Assembly: GCA_025558075.1 (NCBI GenBank)
Contig: JAHLKF010000028.1
Span: 124,001 to 188,000, forward strand
Source: Gaertneriomyces semiglobifer
Taxonomy: Eukaryota > Chytridiomycota > Chytridiomycetes > Spizellomycetales > Spizellomycetaceae
Reading direction: 5' to 3'
Length of the DNA: 64,000 bases
The position numbers and the translations under genes were made by a program. Below are positions 48,393 through 59,494 of this stretch, one piece after another. The notes below the pieces were generated by a model that saw only the letters and a list, made by a program, of their open reading frames with translations, had not been told where the DNA came from and ran no database searches. Within the stretch, counting starts at the first letter, position 1; every line of letters begins with the position of its first letter.

Positions 48393-49876
48393 TCATGATC
48401 GATAGTCAGCATTGATGCTAATATACCCGTGGCTAAAGTCGCAAGTGTACATCTTGGCTCCTTCGTTGCCCAGACCCAGGTTCACCTTGACAAGGATATC
48501 CTCATTCTCCAATATCTTTGCTGCTTTTTCCTCATTGACGTCGAACGGTGCACCGTCTTTGAACAGATGAAGAAGCTCTTGGTCTCCGCCTCCGACATGC
48601 AGATTTACTTTCTCCGGTTTGATCGGAACGCCGCTGTAGCCCACTGCGCAAACAATGCGACCCCAGTTGGCATCTTTGCCGTAGATGGCTGTCTTCACCA
48701 GTGGAGACGTCGCAATTGTCGACGCAACGGTTTTGGCCTCAGTAAACGTTCGCGCACCCTACGGTTACAGGCGAATGAGAATCGCTGATAATGGCTGACA
48801 ATGTTCCATGGTCCACGACTCACCTCAACCTGAATCTCAACAAACTTGGTCGCACCCTCTCCATCCCTCACAATCAGCTTTGCAAGTTCAGCTGCAAAGT
48901 TGGTCAAGTTCTCCTGGAACTCGACAAACTCGGGTGAGTTGTGATCACTGATCTTGATATCGCTAGCGGCGCCATTGGCAAGAACGGCAAAGGTATCATT
49001 CGTACTCGTATCCCCATCGATGCTGATAGCATTGAATGAACGGTCGGCTGCATATCGTGTAGCCTTATCCAGACACTCCTTTGTAATCGCCGCATCAGTG
49101 AACACCGAACTGAGCATCGTGGCCATATTCGGGTGAATCATCCCAGCACCTTTCGACCAGCCGGCCATCCTATAGGCGCCCTTCGCTGTCTTGAATTCTT
49201 GGCTTCGAAGTTTCGGAAAGGTATCCGTCGTCATGATACCCTCTGCGGCACCCAACCATGCCTCATGTGTATCCGCAATCACATTTGTCAACTCATCTAT
49301 TCCCTTTGTTATCTTATCCATCTGCAAATGTTGTCCGATGACCCCAGTCGACATCACCAATGTTCTGGCACCCTCACCCGTAGTAGTAGTAGTGCTCCCT
49401 CCAAGCGCTGCATCCACAGCCTTTGCCATCGCCCACGCGTCCTTTACCCCTCTCTCCCCGGTACAAGCATTCGCACATCCAGAATTCACAACCAGACCCT
49501 CCACAGCACCACGTCCATGTGTCTGCACAATCTCCCGCGAAACCTGTACCGGCGCCGCCGCAAACGCATTCACCGTGAACACGGCCGACGCCGTCGCAGG
49601 GTGGTGTGGTGACACGACCATTGTCAAATCCTTGGTTTCAGCCTTCTTCTTTACGCCTGTGGCGAGACCGCCCGCTTTCCAGCCTAGTGGGTAGGTGCCA
49701 TCGTACGGAATAAGGTCTTGGCGGGGCCATGGGTCGCGGCTGCCTGATGCGGGAGAGGAGGTGTGTCGGATGGTTGATTGCATGATGGAACGATGAAGGT
49801 TGAATTGCGGACAGAGAGTGGGTGATCGAACAATGCTTAGGGGTCGCACGGACGCTAGTTTGGTAATCGTAGACAT
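48393..49876 (-). CDS. ARG7: Bifunctional ornithine acetyltransferase/N-acetylglutamate synthase (ArgJ)
   Basis: Mitochondrial enzyme of the cyclic arginine pathway that moves acetyl from N-acetylornithine to glutamate. Exons on the minus strand 49876-48824 and 48758-48393, 472 residues. The first 40 residues are rich in Ser, Arg and Thr and lack acids, consistent with a mitochondrial presequence. Motifs: VVNSGCANACTGERG, MSTGVIGQ (oxyanion hole region), GWSKGAGMIHPNMATM with the autoproteolytic Ala-Thr at about 252/253 (Thr is the catalytic nucleophile), SIDGDTSTND and GKDANWGRIVCAVGYSG. The C-terminus NADYRS is usual for the family. Confidence 0.96.
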
Positions 49877-50218
49877 CCTCTTCCGCGTGCGGGCGTGGGC
49901 GGTTCGTCAAGGGGCAAAAAGTGGGCGAAGAACGGAACAACACAGGTGGTGTGCGGTAACTGGGAAGCAAACCCCCCACAAACCTTTATATTCTCCAAAA
50001 TCGTTACCTCGAATCCAAAGTAGATGTTGGTTTGCCGTGATTCTTATGAATCTTTCTGTTAATTCTGTGATGAGATCTGGTTGTCCGCGCGTGTTGCTAT
50101 GACATGTCCTCCGGCAATCACTTCCACACACCGAAACCGCAACTACAAAGCGAAACCATAATAACAAAAGTAAGAGTTTAACCTGCCTGGGGACGGAGAA
50201 GAATAGCTCCACACAACG
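49877..50218. promoter_or_regulatory. Bidirectional upstream region of ARG7 and MED8
   Basis: 342 nt between divergent start codons. No gene seen and no clear TATA or Gcn4-type TGACTCA site. Confidence 0.4.
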
Positions 50219-51151
50219 ATGGAACCCGACGTCAACGCCGAACAGATCTACACACTCGAAGCTCTCGAGCTCAAACTGCGACAACTCCACGAGTCGCTCA
50301 ACGATCTCCTCATGGAACCCGACAATGCTCAATGGTAGAATATTTAAAAAGAAATTACATTGCCGAAAAACTGCAAAAAAAAAACAGGCTAGACGGGAGA
50401 ATCTACCATAGGCTCACACAGCGCACCCTATTTTCTTTAGGCCGTCGCTGTTGAGCCGGTTCAATGTCCTCGTAGCCCTGTACAGGGGTCTGCTCACCGA
50501 AATGCGTGCGGCATGGCTGAAGAACACATTTGCGATTCCCGGCATGTTACCGGCCGAAAACCCCGAGTTCTGTGAGTACATAACATCACCTTCCCAAAAG
50601 CCGACTGGCTTCGCGTGATGAAAAAATGTCTCATGGCTTGATGTTCTTTGATGTAGTGCCAAATGTCTTGCTAAGGACGAAGCTGATACCAGAGATTGAG
50701 GAAGCCGAGGAAGAACAGCGGAAGAATGCCCCACATCCTCCCGGCTTAAGCAGCGATGATATCAATTTCCTGGATGAAGCTGCTGTGCGGAACGCTATCA
50801 GATCTTGGGAGGTACCGTTATCCGAAACAATATCCTCGCCGTACCAGGTCGGATGGTTCCACTGACCAACCAGGTTTTTTCCAGGCGCGCATCGAAGAAC
50901 ATGATAAACTGGTACACTCGGCAATAGAGGTGGTTCGTGATAAAGAATTGCGACGAGATCTGAAGATCAGATTACCAAAGGAGGACGACGATGGAACAAG
51001 GATTCTTCAAGATGCAACCAAAGATAATGCGCAGAGCTTGGAACGCTACCTGAAGTGGATGGCTGGTGGTCCGGGTATGAGCGTGTCGGTGCTTCATAAA
51101 GCACACTGCAACATTCTCACGTTCTTTGCTGTGTTACAGAAGCTTGGTTAG
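50219..51151 (+). CDS. MED8: Mediator complex subunit 8
   Basis: Head-module subunit of Mediator. Exons 50219-50334, 50441-50571, 50657-50811 and 50885-51151, 222 residues with closed phases. Features are an N-terminal helical region (IYTLEALELKLRQLHESLND), WPSLLSRFNVLVALYRGL, and LPNVLLRTKLIPEIEEAEEE across exons 2 and 3, a signature of fungal and animal Med8. The C-terminal part is helical and conserved mainly in length. Confidence 0.85.
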
Positions 51152-51494
51152 AGGAAGAACGACGAGCTAAACCCTTCCCAGTTCGGACGATTTGAAGGAC
51201 TCATCGACTGTAAAATTCCTGGTTGCACACATGCTCATGAAGGTGGTGATTAGTTTAGGCGGATGGCAAGTGATTAGAACAGGCCGCTCGAATACGCATT
51301 CATCATCAAGGAAAAATTAAATAACATCATTCTGGGTAAGCGATATGTTTGCGGAGAAGAGGTGCGAGGGGAGATTTGAGTCGGCAAGCAAACCATTTCC
51401 AGACTATTGATCCACATATTCACCGCCTGACTCTTCTTCTCCTTCGGTCTCGCTTCCCCCTTCATCAACAACTGCGGATGGGTGTTGGTGTCGC

Positions 51495-52102
51495 TCACTT
51501 CTTAACCAATGCCCTTCTTCTTTCCTCTCGTGCACTCTCTGTAACCCCAACGGCGCCGCCAGCTACAGTAGGATGTAAATACAGGCACATTTTGCGACGA
51601 CATTCTAACCCATCAACGCAGGCACGCCTATGTGGGTGGAACTTTTGGCATTCCTTGGATCGGCAGTTGCATATTTCCCCCCGAGGTGCACGTCTGCGAT
51701 CTGTGTAATGTCTTTTGACTGGATTAACGGATTGGGATGTACGGCATTGTATGTGGCCGCATAGAGGGTGGCCGCCTTTGGAGCAGGGTTTTAGGAGGTT
51801 GGGCGGTAGACTTAGTGTTTGGCATTCCTCAATGTGCTTTCTAACCACGGCCTGTTTGGAGAGAGTAACGCGAAACTTAAAATAAGGTTGGCTGGGTCGA
51901 AGCAAACTTTAAACCTCACCTCGGCATGGTCCAGGTCCTCCTGTTCAGTGAGGCTAGTACCACGAATCCTCACGAAGTAAGGGGTATTGCCATTACTGTC
52001 ACGCTCGCCTTTGTAAACGCACACTTTAGTGCTTGTTTGAGTCTCAACCGTTTGACCGATTGGGACTTTACTGTCAAAGGAGAACTTCAAGGCATGCAGC
52101 AT
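51495..52102 (-). CDS. Protein with a C-terminal Cys/His zinc-binding cluster
   Basis: Two exons on the minus strand, 52102-51920 and 51875-51495, 187 residues; the 44-nt intron is short but in phase (GAG|GTGAGG...TTTTAAG|TTT). Start 52102 follows an in-frame TGA. Around residues 135-170 is a dense cluster CNCRSKECQKFHPHRR followed by CVDGLECRRKMCLYLHP, spaced like one or two CCCH-type fingers, which bind RNA or zinc. No exact family is recognised. An unseen upstream exon is possible. Confidence 0.55.
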
Positions 52103-52341
52103 TCACATGGCGCAAAAGGCTGTCGCCGTCTACGCGACTAGTAAAACAGTCTCCCTGGCGCACGAACGAAACGGTCTTTGAATGAGAATTGAAAATGTAT
52201 ATACACGAATCCATGCCGCACACCGGCAGACCGACCGCACAAGATATCCACAGATGTATGATGATACATACAGCAGTACCGACTTCCAAAAAAAAAGCAA
52301 ATCATAAGAGAAGCAGCAGCCAGGAAAGAACTGAAAAATCA

Positions 52342-54641
52342 TCACCTAAACCCATGCGGCCACAACCTCTCACCCTCCTCCGGGCCGCCATCATCGCCAT
52401 CGGGCTTCGCCACACCGCCTCCAGTCTCATAGCTAACGCCCAATCCACTCAATCCTCCATTTCCATCAATGACCACATTGGGATCTACATCAGCTGCTGC
52501 TGCCACTTTCATATAGCGATGTTCGCCCTCCAGTGTCTCGCTTCGCACAATGACTTTCTCATCGCCGTCTGGTGCCCTGCTACTGAACACAACCCGCAAG
52601 GCTGGGCCAACATACAGCCGCCCTTTCTCAGTCTTTACGACCGGGATATGGATCGCATAGCGGAGGTGCCTCTGCGAATCTCCGGTAGGTATCGTCGCTG
52701 ATTGCGTTTTGGGAACCGAATACGATTTTTGGCGTAGGAACGTTTTATGGCCAGTGGGCATGTCTCGGAAATCATAGGGAAGTAAGAAGACCTTCATTGC
52801 AGTACGATGCGCATTCTTGATCATCTGTTTCCAAGTATAATCAGTTAAACGGCAAAAATACACCTAATTCGCACATTCAGTAAGTGGGAGTGACGTACAA
52901 TTTGCAACTGCCCTTTAGGCGGAATCCTATATCCGGTTTCCTTCATCTTCTTCTTCCGCATTCCACCAACTTCACCCGCAAACAGACCATGTCCATTTCT
53001 CTCTCCCTTTTCCTTTCCAACACCATTGGCCAAGTCCACGCAACCGACATACGGGGTCCCACCTTCCCCGTCCCACTCATACCAGAAAGCCTCAAAGCCC
53101 ACAACCAAATGTTCAGGGCACCTCAAGTGTGGCTTGCATTTGCCAATAGCCAGGACGCCAATTTCGGCATAATGCTGGATGGGGTGAGACGGTAAAGTCG
53201 ACATGCGGCCAGAAAGGATGGACTCTTCATAGGATCCAACGAGTGGACCGTGAAGAGAGTCGAGGTTATGTGAAACGGATGGTCGTCGGATGGAGGAGAG
53301 GGACGCATGGTGAGTCAATGGTCGAAGCGGTTGTGATGGCGTATACGGAGATAAAGTGTGAGAAGTGACATTGGGCGGGATTTGGATGTGAAGGCTTGGT
53401 TTGCGGGAACTGGTTGCAGTACGATCGTGTGACACGATGGGTGCGGAGATGGAATGGTGGAATGGCGCAGGTGTAGGTGGCAAACGATGCTCGTTGGCGG
53501 TGATTCGATCAGGGTTCACCCCCGTCACTTCCAATCGTTCAAACAATAAGGCTTGGCTGTGCTTGTCCACGATTGTTGCGCTCTTAGGGGCAACGAGTTT
53601 GGACTGGGCAAAGTTCAGAACTTTCTTCTGCATGGTCGGTGATGGGAACGGAGATCCCAGCGAACTCGTTCTACGGGAAGTGGCGGGCGCGGATCTAGGA
53701 CATGGTGGTTGGCGAAACTCTGGTCTCTCACTCGCGACAGTTTTGATCGGACTTGGGGTCAATGACGGGTTTCTGGGAACTAAGCCCGCAACAGAGGAAT
53801 CATACACAACCGACAAGTGCAATTTCCCTCTTCCCCACGTCGACGCCGTACGAAATTTGTACACTTTCAGGCGAGCGTCTTCTTCGAAACTAACAGCTCC
53901 ATCTTTGGCAGCGATTGCAAAATAATCTCCTCCGCGCTGACCGTATGGTCCAAGAGCCCGGTCCATTGTACCGTGATCGTGGCCTCCAGGGTCGTCTTCG
54001 TCATCGGAGCCTACGGGGCTAAGCGGAAAACCGTCTGCTGTCGTGATGCAGTATCCCAACTCACTCTTCTCGAGCTTGCCATCCGATAGAGCAGCATGCA
54101 ACGGCATCAGACGAATGTGCGAATAGAGCGATTGAATGAGGAGAATCAGATCTGTAGGGTCAGGTCGGCGATGGGAGTGAGGTGTCGGTGTGGTGGGAGA
54201 ATTGGTCGATATTCGATCACTGGGTTCATACGATACCACCCACCGCTCCAACAAGATCTTCCTATCTGCCTCGAAAATATCGAAATTCACCGGCATGCAT
54301 GTCCTCCAAAAGTCTGTCCGCTCCATCAATGCCAAGACATCCATATAGCTCGCCTTGGGTGGTGCAATGCTGAGAGCACTCGGCACAGCTCTCGCCATCG
54401 CAGCAACAACTTTTGCATCGATCGTGCGCCGCTCTCGCATTTTCATGGCAGAATCATCTCGTAAACCGACGCGAGCACGAAGAATAACCTGACCAATCTT
54501 CGATATGAACTCCATGATTTGCCGGTACGGCGTAGTAGAATCCGCATCATCATCGACGAAAGTGAGAGCTGCGCTGCCGTCTTTCAATGGATGTAACGTC
54601 TCTACATCCGCCGGCAGTTCCTGATAAACTTGCATGGGCAT
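52342..54641 (-). CDS. Atos (FAM214/Atossa) family protein
   Basis: Exons on the minus strand 54641-52899 and 52824-52342, about 741 residues. The conserved Atos C-terminal block is clear: PLVGSYEESILSGRMS, then across the intron a GQLQI/MIKNAHRTAMKVFLL stretch, PYDFRDMPTGHKTFLRQKSY, HLRYAIHIPV, KGRLYVGPALRVVFSSR. An N-terminal region with KILLERWVVSYEP corresponds to the family's LLERW segment. Vertebrate ATOSA/ATOSB and fly atossa act as transcription regulators; fungal relatives are linked to meiotic chromosome segregation. The frame stays open 5' of 54641 (to about 54700) without an ATG, so an upstream exon may exist. Confidence 0.8.
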
Positions 54642-54659
54642 CTTGTGAACGGGAATCAA

Positions 54660-55690
54660 ACGGGTATATGTAATACGATAATTAAGGTCGTCCCAAGGCC
54701 AAAGCCAGAAATGCCTGGCGTGGGCGAATGATCCGGCAGACTCAGTTCGTTCTCCACTTCTGCTGGCAAACGATGGGCTGCGCGGACTGGACCAAAAGTG
54801 ACGATTAATGAGAGTTCCAGGTAATAGACATAACTTTTGCCTTCAATTGCGCGAGGAGATATCATATACCCGAACGGATGATGACGGAAATCCAAATTGG
54901 CCAACAACGGGCCCATTCAACTCTATTGACGCTAAAAATAGGCTCGTGGTTCCAACACTCTTGGGAATGTACGGTCATCCCGAACTCAAAATAAATAATT
55001 TGACCCTCAAATCGTTGACGAAACCCTCAGGGTCTCTTCCCATTCTCCGTTCGTTCCGTCGGTGAGGGCCTGTGTTGTAAGGACTTTGTGGTACTCACCT
55101 TTGTCGGTACGCCACAAGGCACCGCCACTAGAGCGGCTATTTCTTGATAGAACTCCCCCTCTCTGGTCGCCTCTAGTTTCTCCAAAATGTCGTTCGAGAA
55201 AAACGGCAATACCGAATGGCCCTCTAATGCAGGTTTGAATGGCAAAAGTTCCTTTCCCAACTATATGGACGCCACTTTTGTGCTGAGCGTTGTTGTTACC
55301 CGGCTATGCCCTTTGTGCACAGCAAAGACTTGAGAATGAGCGGTTCCGGATGGATGTTCTATGTTTCCTTCGACTGAGAACGTAAGCTGCAGGCGGGGTT
55401 GCGGGTCCTTGGCGGTTTGTTGACAGACACTTGGGCGGAAGGGCGCCAGTCGCGGAGATATCAAATTTCACAGCGGATAGCACCAATAGCCTTACTTGTG
55501 CGCAACTGCTTGCGGATTAGGGCCTGAGAGCCTACCAAGATGTTCCTGCGTTGTGAAGGAGAGTAAGCGTATTATTGAGAGTGCACTGGCTGTCTGAATG
55601 GTGACAGCAAATATGATACGCAAAGCTGCCAGGAAAACCCAGCCTCTCCACGCGCGCGAAACCCCCGCGACGAATGCCGACACACACGCA
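54660..55690 (-). other. Possible unresolved coding exons on the minus strand
   Basis: Several open stretches read like protein. 55464 downward gives PRLQLTFSVEGNIEHPSG and SQVFAVHKGHSR. After a possible 44-nt intron (GTAACA...ATATAG), 55260 downward gives LGKELLPFKPALEGHSVLPF and EFYQEIAALVAVPCGVPTK. Then after AAG|GTGAGT comes ALTDGTNGEWEETLRV. A further stretch, GKSYVYYLELSLIVTFGP, lies at 54860-54800. I could not join these into one phased model or recognise a family. They may be a separate gene or 5' exons of the Atos gene. Confidence 0.3.
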
Positions 55691-57141
55691 GCAATGGTTA
55701 GTTATGATTATGATGCGAAGGTTGGTTATTTGGTTATGAAATGTGATGCGATCCTTATGCGATGGTGGATATGTCATGAACGTAAACAAGGACGAGCCCC
55801 TCTCTCGGATGATTCATATGAGTCCCAAGAGTCAAGAGTCACCGGAGGTGAAGGTTGAATGCTACTGACGACGATAAACAGAAATGCACACATCTTCCGG
55901 CTTCTGGTACAATGCGATGCTAGATATAGACGCTTGCAGGTGGTAATAGCTGTTGATGGTTAATAAATAGCCGTGTCGCGGAGAAGCCGCCTTCTTGGCG
56001 ATCGGCACGAGATGTCGCCTTGAAGGGCGCATGGCAGTTGTAACCGTTGACGCACAGCGATTCTGAGCCCATGTCGCCGGTCAGGCACCAATGGTTACTT
56101 GGCACTAGTAATAGGTGATACTATTCAACGGACACCTAAGCGTTGGACAATCCCGATAGCCGGGCGCGCCTATTCCAGAGGATGGTTCCGTTTCGTGATT
56201 CTTATTGTACTCGCCATATAACATAGGGGTGACGCTGGAGCGCTTTGTGGTGAGTCTTCCTGACACAGCAAGCCTAGCTTGTACATGAAAGCCAGTCATG
56301 TATAGCGCGGCTTCTTGGCCTCCATCAGATTTTTCACCAAGGTCAGGGAACTGCTCAAGCAGCCACGATTGATCCTATTCACAACGAGGTCCCTTCAATG
56401 CATCGCTTTCTATTTTCAAGGTGTGATATCTCAGCAATCAACAATCTGCAGTTCTACTGTTCTCCTGCAGCCGCCAGGCGCAACATCCGTCTCTTTACTA
56501 AGCGATCTCGTTGAGCCTCCAACTTGGACAGAGCAGCATTCTCAATCTTATCAACGCAGTATCCCAGGCCGGCAAACGACAGAGCGAATAAGGCATGCAT
56601 GTGTGGACCTGATGTGAGACATTGGATGATTTTCCGATCAGTATACTTTGGTCTCGCAAATTATCAAAAATATGCGCAGATTGGATGGAAATGAACACAT
56701 ACGGTGTAAAAGTGGCTTGTGTTGCATGGCAAGAGCCCAGCTTCTGATGAATACACCTGAGAGACCCCATCCTGCTAGCGACACGTATGGATGGTCAAAG
56801 GTTCCTGTCGAAGCATCGCGAGCGGCCTGAGACGGTAAGAGGATAGTGGAGGGCATTGTGGCTCTGTTCCCTCGGCAGCAACTTCCGGGAGAGTCTGTCT
56901 AGGGTGGTATAATAGCGCGGCCGCCCGTCGTTCGTCGTTCGTCGTTTGTCGTTTGTCGGTTTCGCCGTCGTCAGTTTGCCGAAGGATCTGTTGCAACTCC
57001 CCTCAACCAACCACAACCCTACACCTGGATTATGTAATCGGCCAACGCGTTCAGTGGTTCAAGGCATCACATCAGAGAAATATCACCCGTGAACTGCGAA
57101 CTGTGAACTGTGATCTCCAACGCTATCAAGGCTTACAAGTC
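55691..57141. other. Intergenic region, no gene seen
   Basis: About 1.45 kb before the CMC4-like gene. Short frames on both strands have no recognisable content. A GTCGTTCGTCGTTTGTCGTT simple repeat lies near 56929-56957. Confidence 0.45.
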
Positions 57142-57372
57142 ATGACGGATACGGTGTACCCCTGCAAACCATTTGCGTGCGCCATCCAGGCGTGCCTCAT
57201 CAAGTACAATTTCGATCATACTCGGTGCGCCAAGGAACAGGAGAAATTCGAAAACTGCTGTCGCGAGATGCTCCAGAACAACAGAGAAGATGCCCGGGAA
57301 GGATGTGGATATTTGTGGAAGAGATGGGAAAGGGAACAACATCGCAAACACCCAGCTGGCAAGCCGTCCTGA
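57142..57372 (+). CDS. CMC4: CMC4-like twin-CX9C mitochondrial intermembrane-space protein
   Basis: A 76-residue single-exon frame beginning MTDTVYPCKPFACAIQACL. Cysteine spacing fits a twin CX9C helical hairpin: a CAIQACLIKYNFDHTRC segment followed by CCREMLQ and EGCGYLW. These proteins are imported and oxidised by the Mia40 pathway and several assist cytochrome c oxidase. The PCKPFACAIQACL start resembles CMC4 (p8 MTCP1). An in-frame upstream extension exists but no better ATG is evident. Confidence 0.75.
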   Translation: MTDTVYPCKPFACAIQACLIKYNFDHTRCAKEQEKFENCCREMLQNNREDAREGCGYLWKRWEREQHRKHPAGKPS

Positions 57373-57858
57373 GTTTTACAAAACGTCGCACTGACGTAAA
57401 CATGGCCAGCGAAGAGTGGAATTCTGGAACTGCGCCGACTTCTAATCGCCACGGGTTGCCGAGCATTGTTCCATGCGATTTGATGCAGTTCTTGTAATCT
57501 TGTATAGTCACGTTCCACCTCGTTCCTGCAACGACCAACAGCACTTGCTTGAACCACCACGAGGCTGGACCAAAGAATCTAGATAGCGCCCAGGAAGACC
57601 CAGCACTATATCGCAACGGCAGCTCGCATACACTGCACCTTTTATCTATCTTTGCTCAAATATGAGTCGCACTACACAATAAACTCATTGCAAGATTCGG
57701 TAGATTTGGATATGAGTCGTACATTAGGCGCTCTTCCGCACAAAAAAGGAGTAGTAGAAGTACATAGCGCCGCCGACTAAAATTAATCAAGCAGAGAAGC
57801 CCTTCCTAAGATTATATCTTCGCCACCCGGGCCATCCGCCAAAATTATTAAGATATGA
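57373..57858. other. Convergent intergenic region, no gene seen
   Basis: 486 nt between the CMC4-like gene and the surface-protein gene. Antisense frames to the CMC4-like gene extend here (minus 57616-57200), but nothing supports them as coding. Confidence 0.5.
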
Positions 57859-58697
57859 CTAAGCGACAAACGCAAGGGCTGCCACCAAGAAGCCAGCGAC
57901 GACAGCCGGCATCTTAAGGTTTACCATCCTTTCCCTTGCAGTTCCACTTTGGAGTGGGTTGAGGGCTCCAAGTTCGATGGGGCTTCGGGCGGCAACCGAA
58001 GCGACCGGGGTGACTACAAAAAGAAAAAATAAATGGTGGAATTCATCAGTAGCCACACTCGCTGTCGCGATGGACGCCAATTGGAAACGTACTCACAGGT
58101 AGCAGAGATAACTGGAAGAGGTTGGCTAGGGAGAGTGGTGGGAACTGAAGGTACTGTGACGGTGACAGTTGGAACGGGAACCTTAGCCGATATAGTGGGA
58201 ACGGTGGCTGTAATTGTTGGAACCGGCACCGTAGCGCCCGGTAGAGTGGCCGTGATGGTAGGAAGAGTTGCCGTAGCAGGAGAAGGGGTGAATCCCGGCA
58301 CAACAGGCACTGTTACAGTTACCACCACGGTGGACACGGTGGCCGTCGAAGTTTCGGGAGCGGTCGCCGTGAGAGTTTCGGCAGTGGTTGTCAGCGTAGC
58401 AGTCAAGGTCGGTGTGACAATCACGGTTTCAATGACGGTGGTCACAGCTACCACTGTTGTAGTGGGTGTGCTGGGCGTGGTGGGTCTGGTGACGGTTTGA
58501 AAGGTGGTCCGTGTGACTACGCTCGGCGTCGGCCCGCCTGCGATGGGCGTGGGAGATGGACGGTTCGTCGGCGAACCAGTGGGAATAACGCTGACGGCTC
58601 CAGTGGGAACAGTGGGACCGGTCACGGTAACAGTAACTACTTGTGCGGAGGCCAACCCGAGAAGAGCGAGCGAGACAAAAGCTTTCAGAAAGTACAT
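57859..58697 (-). CDS. Mucin-like, probably GPI-anchored surface protein
   Basis: Exons on the minus strand 58697-58097 and 58013-57859, 251 residues. A signal peptide is visible (FLKAFVSLALLGLASAQ). The next 180 residues are almost wholly Thr, Val, Pro, Ser and Ala with TVTVT-type repeats (VVTVTVTGPTVPTG, TATLPTITATLPG), likely heavily O-glycosylated. The C-terminus ends in a hydrophobic segment MPAVVAGFLVAALAFVA right at the stop codon, as in GPI-attachment signals. It would sit in the cell wall or on the surface. No catalytic domain seen. Confidence 0.75.
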
Positions 58698-59494
58698 CGT
58701 GGTGGAATGCTAATGCTAAATATATTGTCGCAGTACTCTTTGAGTTGCCTGTGGAGCCAGCTACCGGTCGCGGTGTGAATTGAACGCAAACGAAGCTGAA
58801 CGATAGCACGTCTTTGCTTGCCATCTTATATAGTGCACTACTCCCATATTTGTATTCGAGATGGTTAGCAGGCTCGCAAGTTTGGGGGTCTCAGCATGGT
58901 CGTAGCAGCCTCGTATAATATTAATGATCGTCTGTAGGGTGAACTTGGCGCGTAGCTTGAGACCCCTTCCACCGACGCGTTCTGTGTGCATTTATGGTAG
59001 CCGGGAAGGGTATCTGTGGTCCCGTCCATCAACGACGGTGGATCAATTGGAACTGCCAAGTGCTTGCCTCATGTGTCCAGAATGCGGACCACCATCGCCA
59101 AGGTTAGCGCTGGGGCTGGGTGAGCAGCCAGTGGGAACGGAGGATGCATTTCCGTGAGCCATGCTCCTAAGCATTGCATGCGCTTTTTTGGAACTACCAA
59201 AGCCGAGCTACCGTTATCATGAACGCAATGCAAAAGAAGATAGAGTGGTCAGGAAACAACGCCGCAATTCCAAGCCCTCATACAAGGGAGATGCGCACCC
59301 ACAAACTCGCGTATTACAGCCTATGTTTACCTGTTAGGTGCCGAATGACGAATGGATGGTCGTCTGGTCAACTGTTTGAGTACAATGTTCTCGTGGTGGA
59401 AGTGGGAACGCCAACCAGGCTCGCAATAAATGTAAAAATTAAGATCTATTAGTAAATAAGCAGTCACTAATTGTAAGTATATATCTTTCTGCAG
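58698..59494. other. Intergenic region upstream of the surface-protein gene
   Basis: 797 nt between the mucin-like gene start and the 3' end of the next gene, both on the minus strand. No supported gene. A minus-strand TATATAAG (rc of 58826-58833) is a possible TATA about 130 nt upstream of the surface-protein ATG. Confidence 0.4.

Noticed and set aside
54808..55065. Plus-strand frame of 85 codons with protein-like composition
   Set aside because: It lies opposite the equally plausible minus-strand fragments, has no splice context and no family match.
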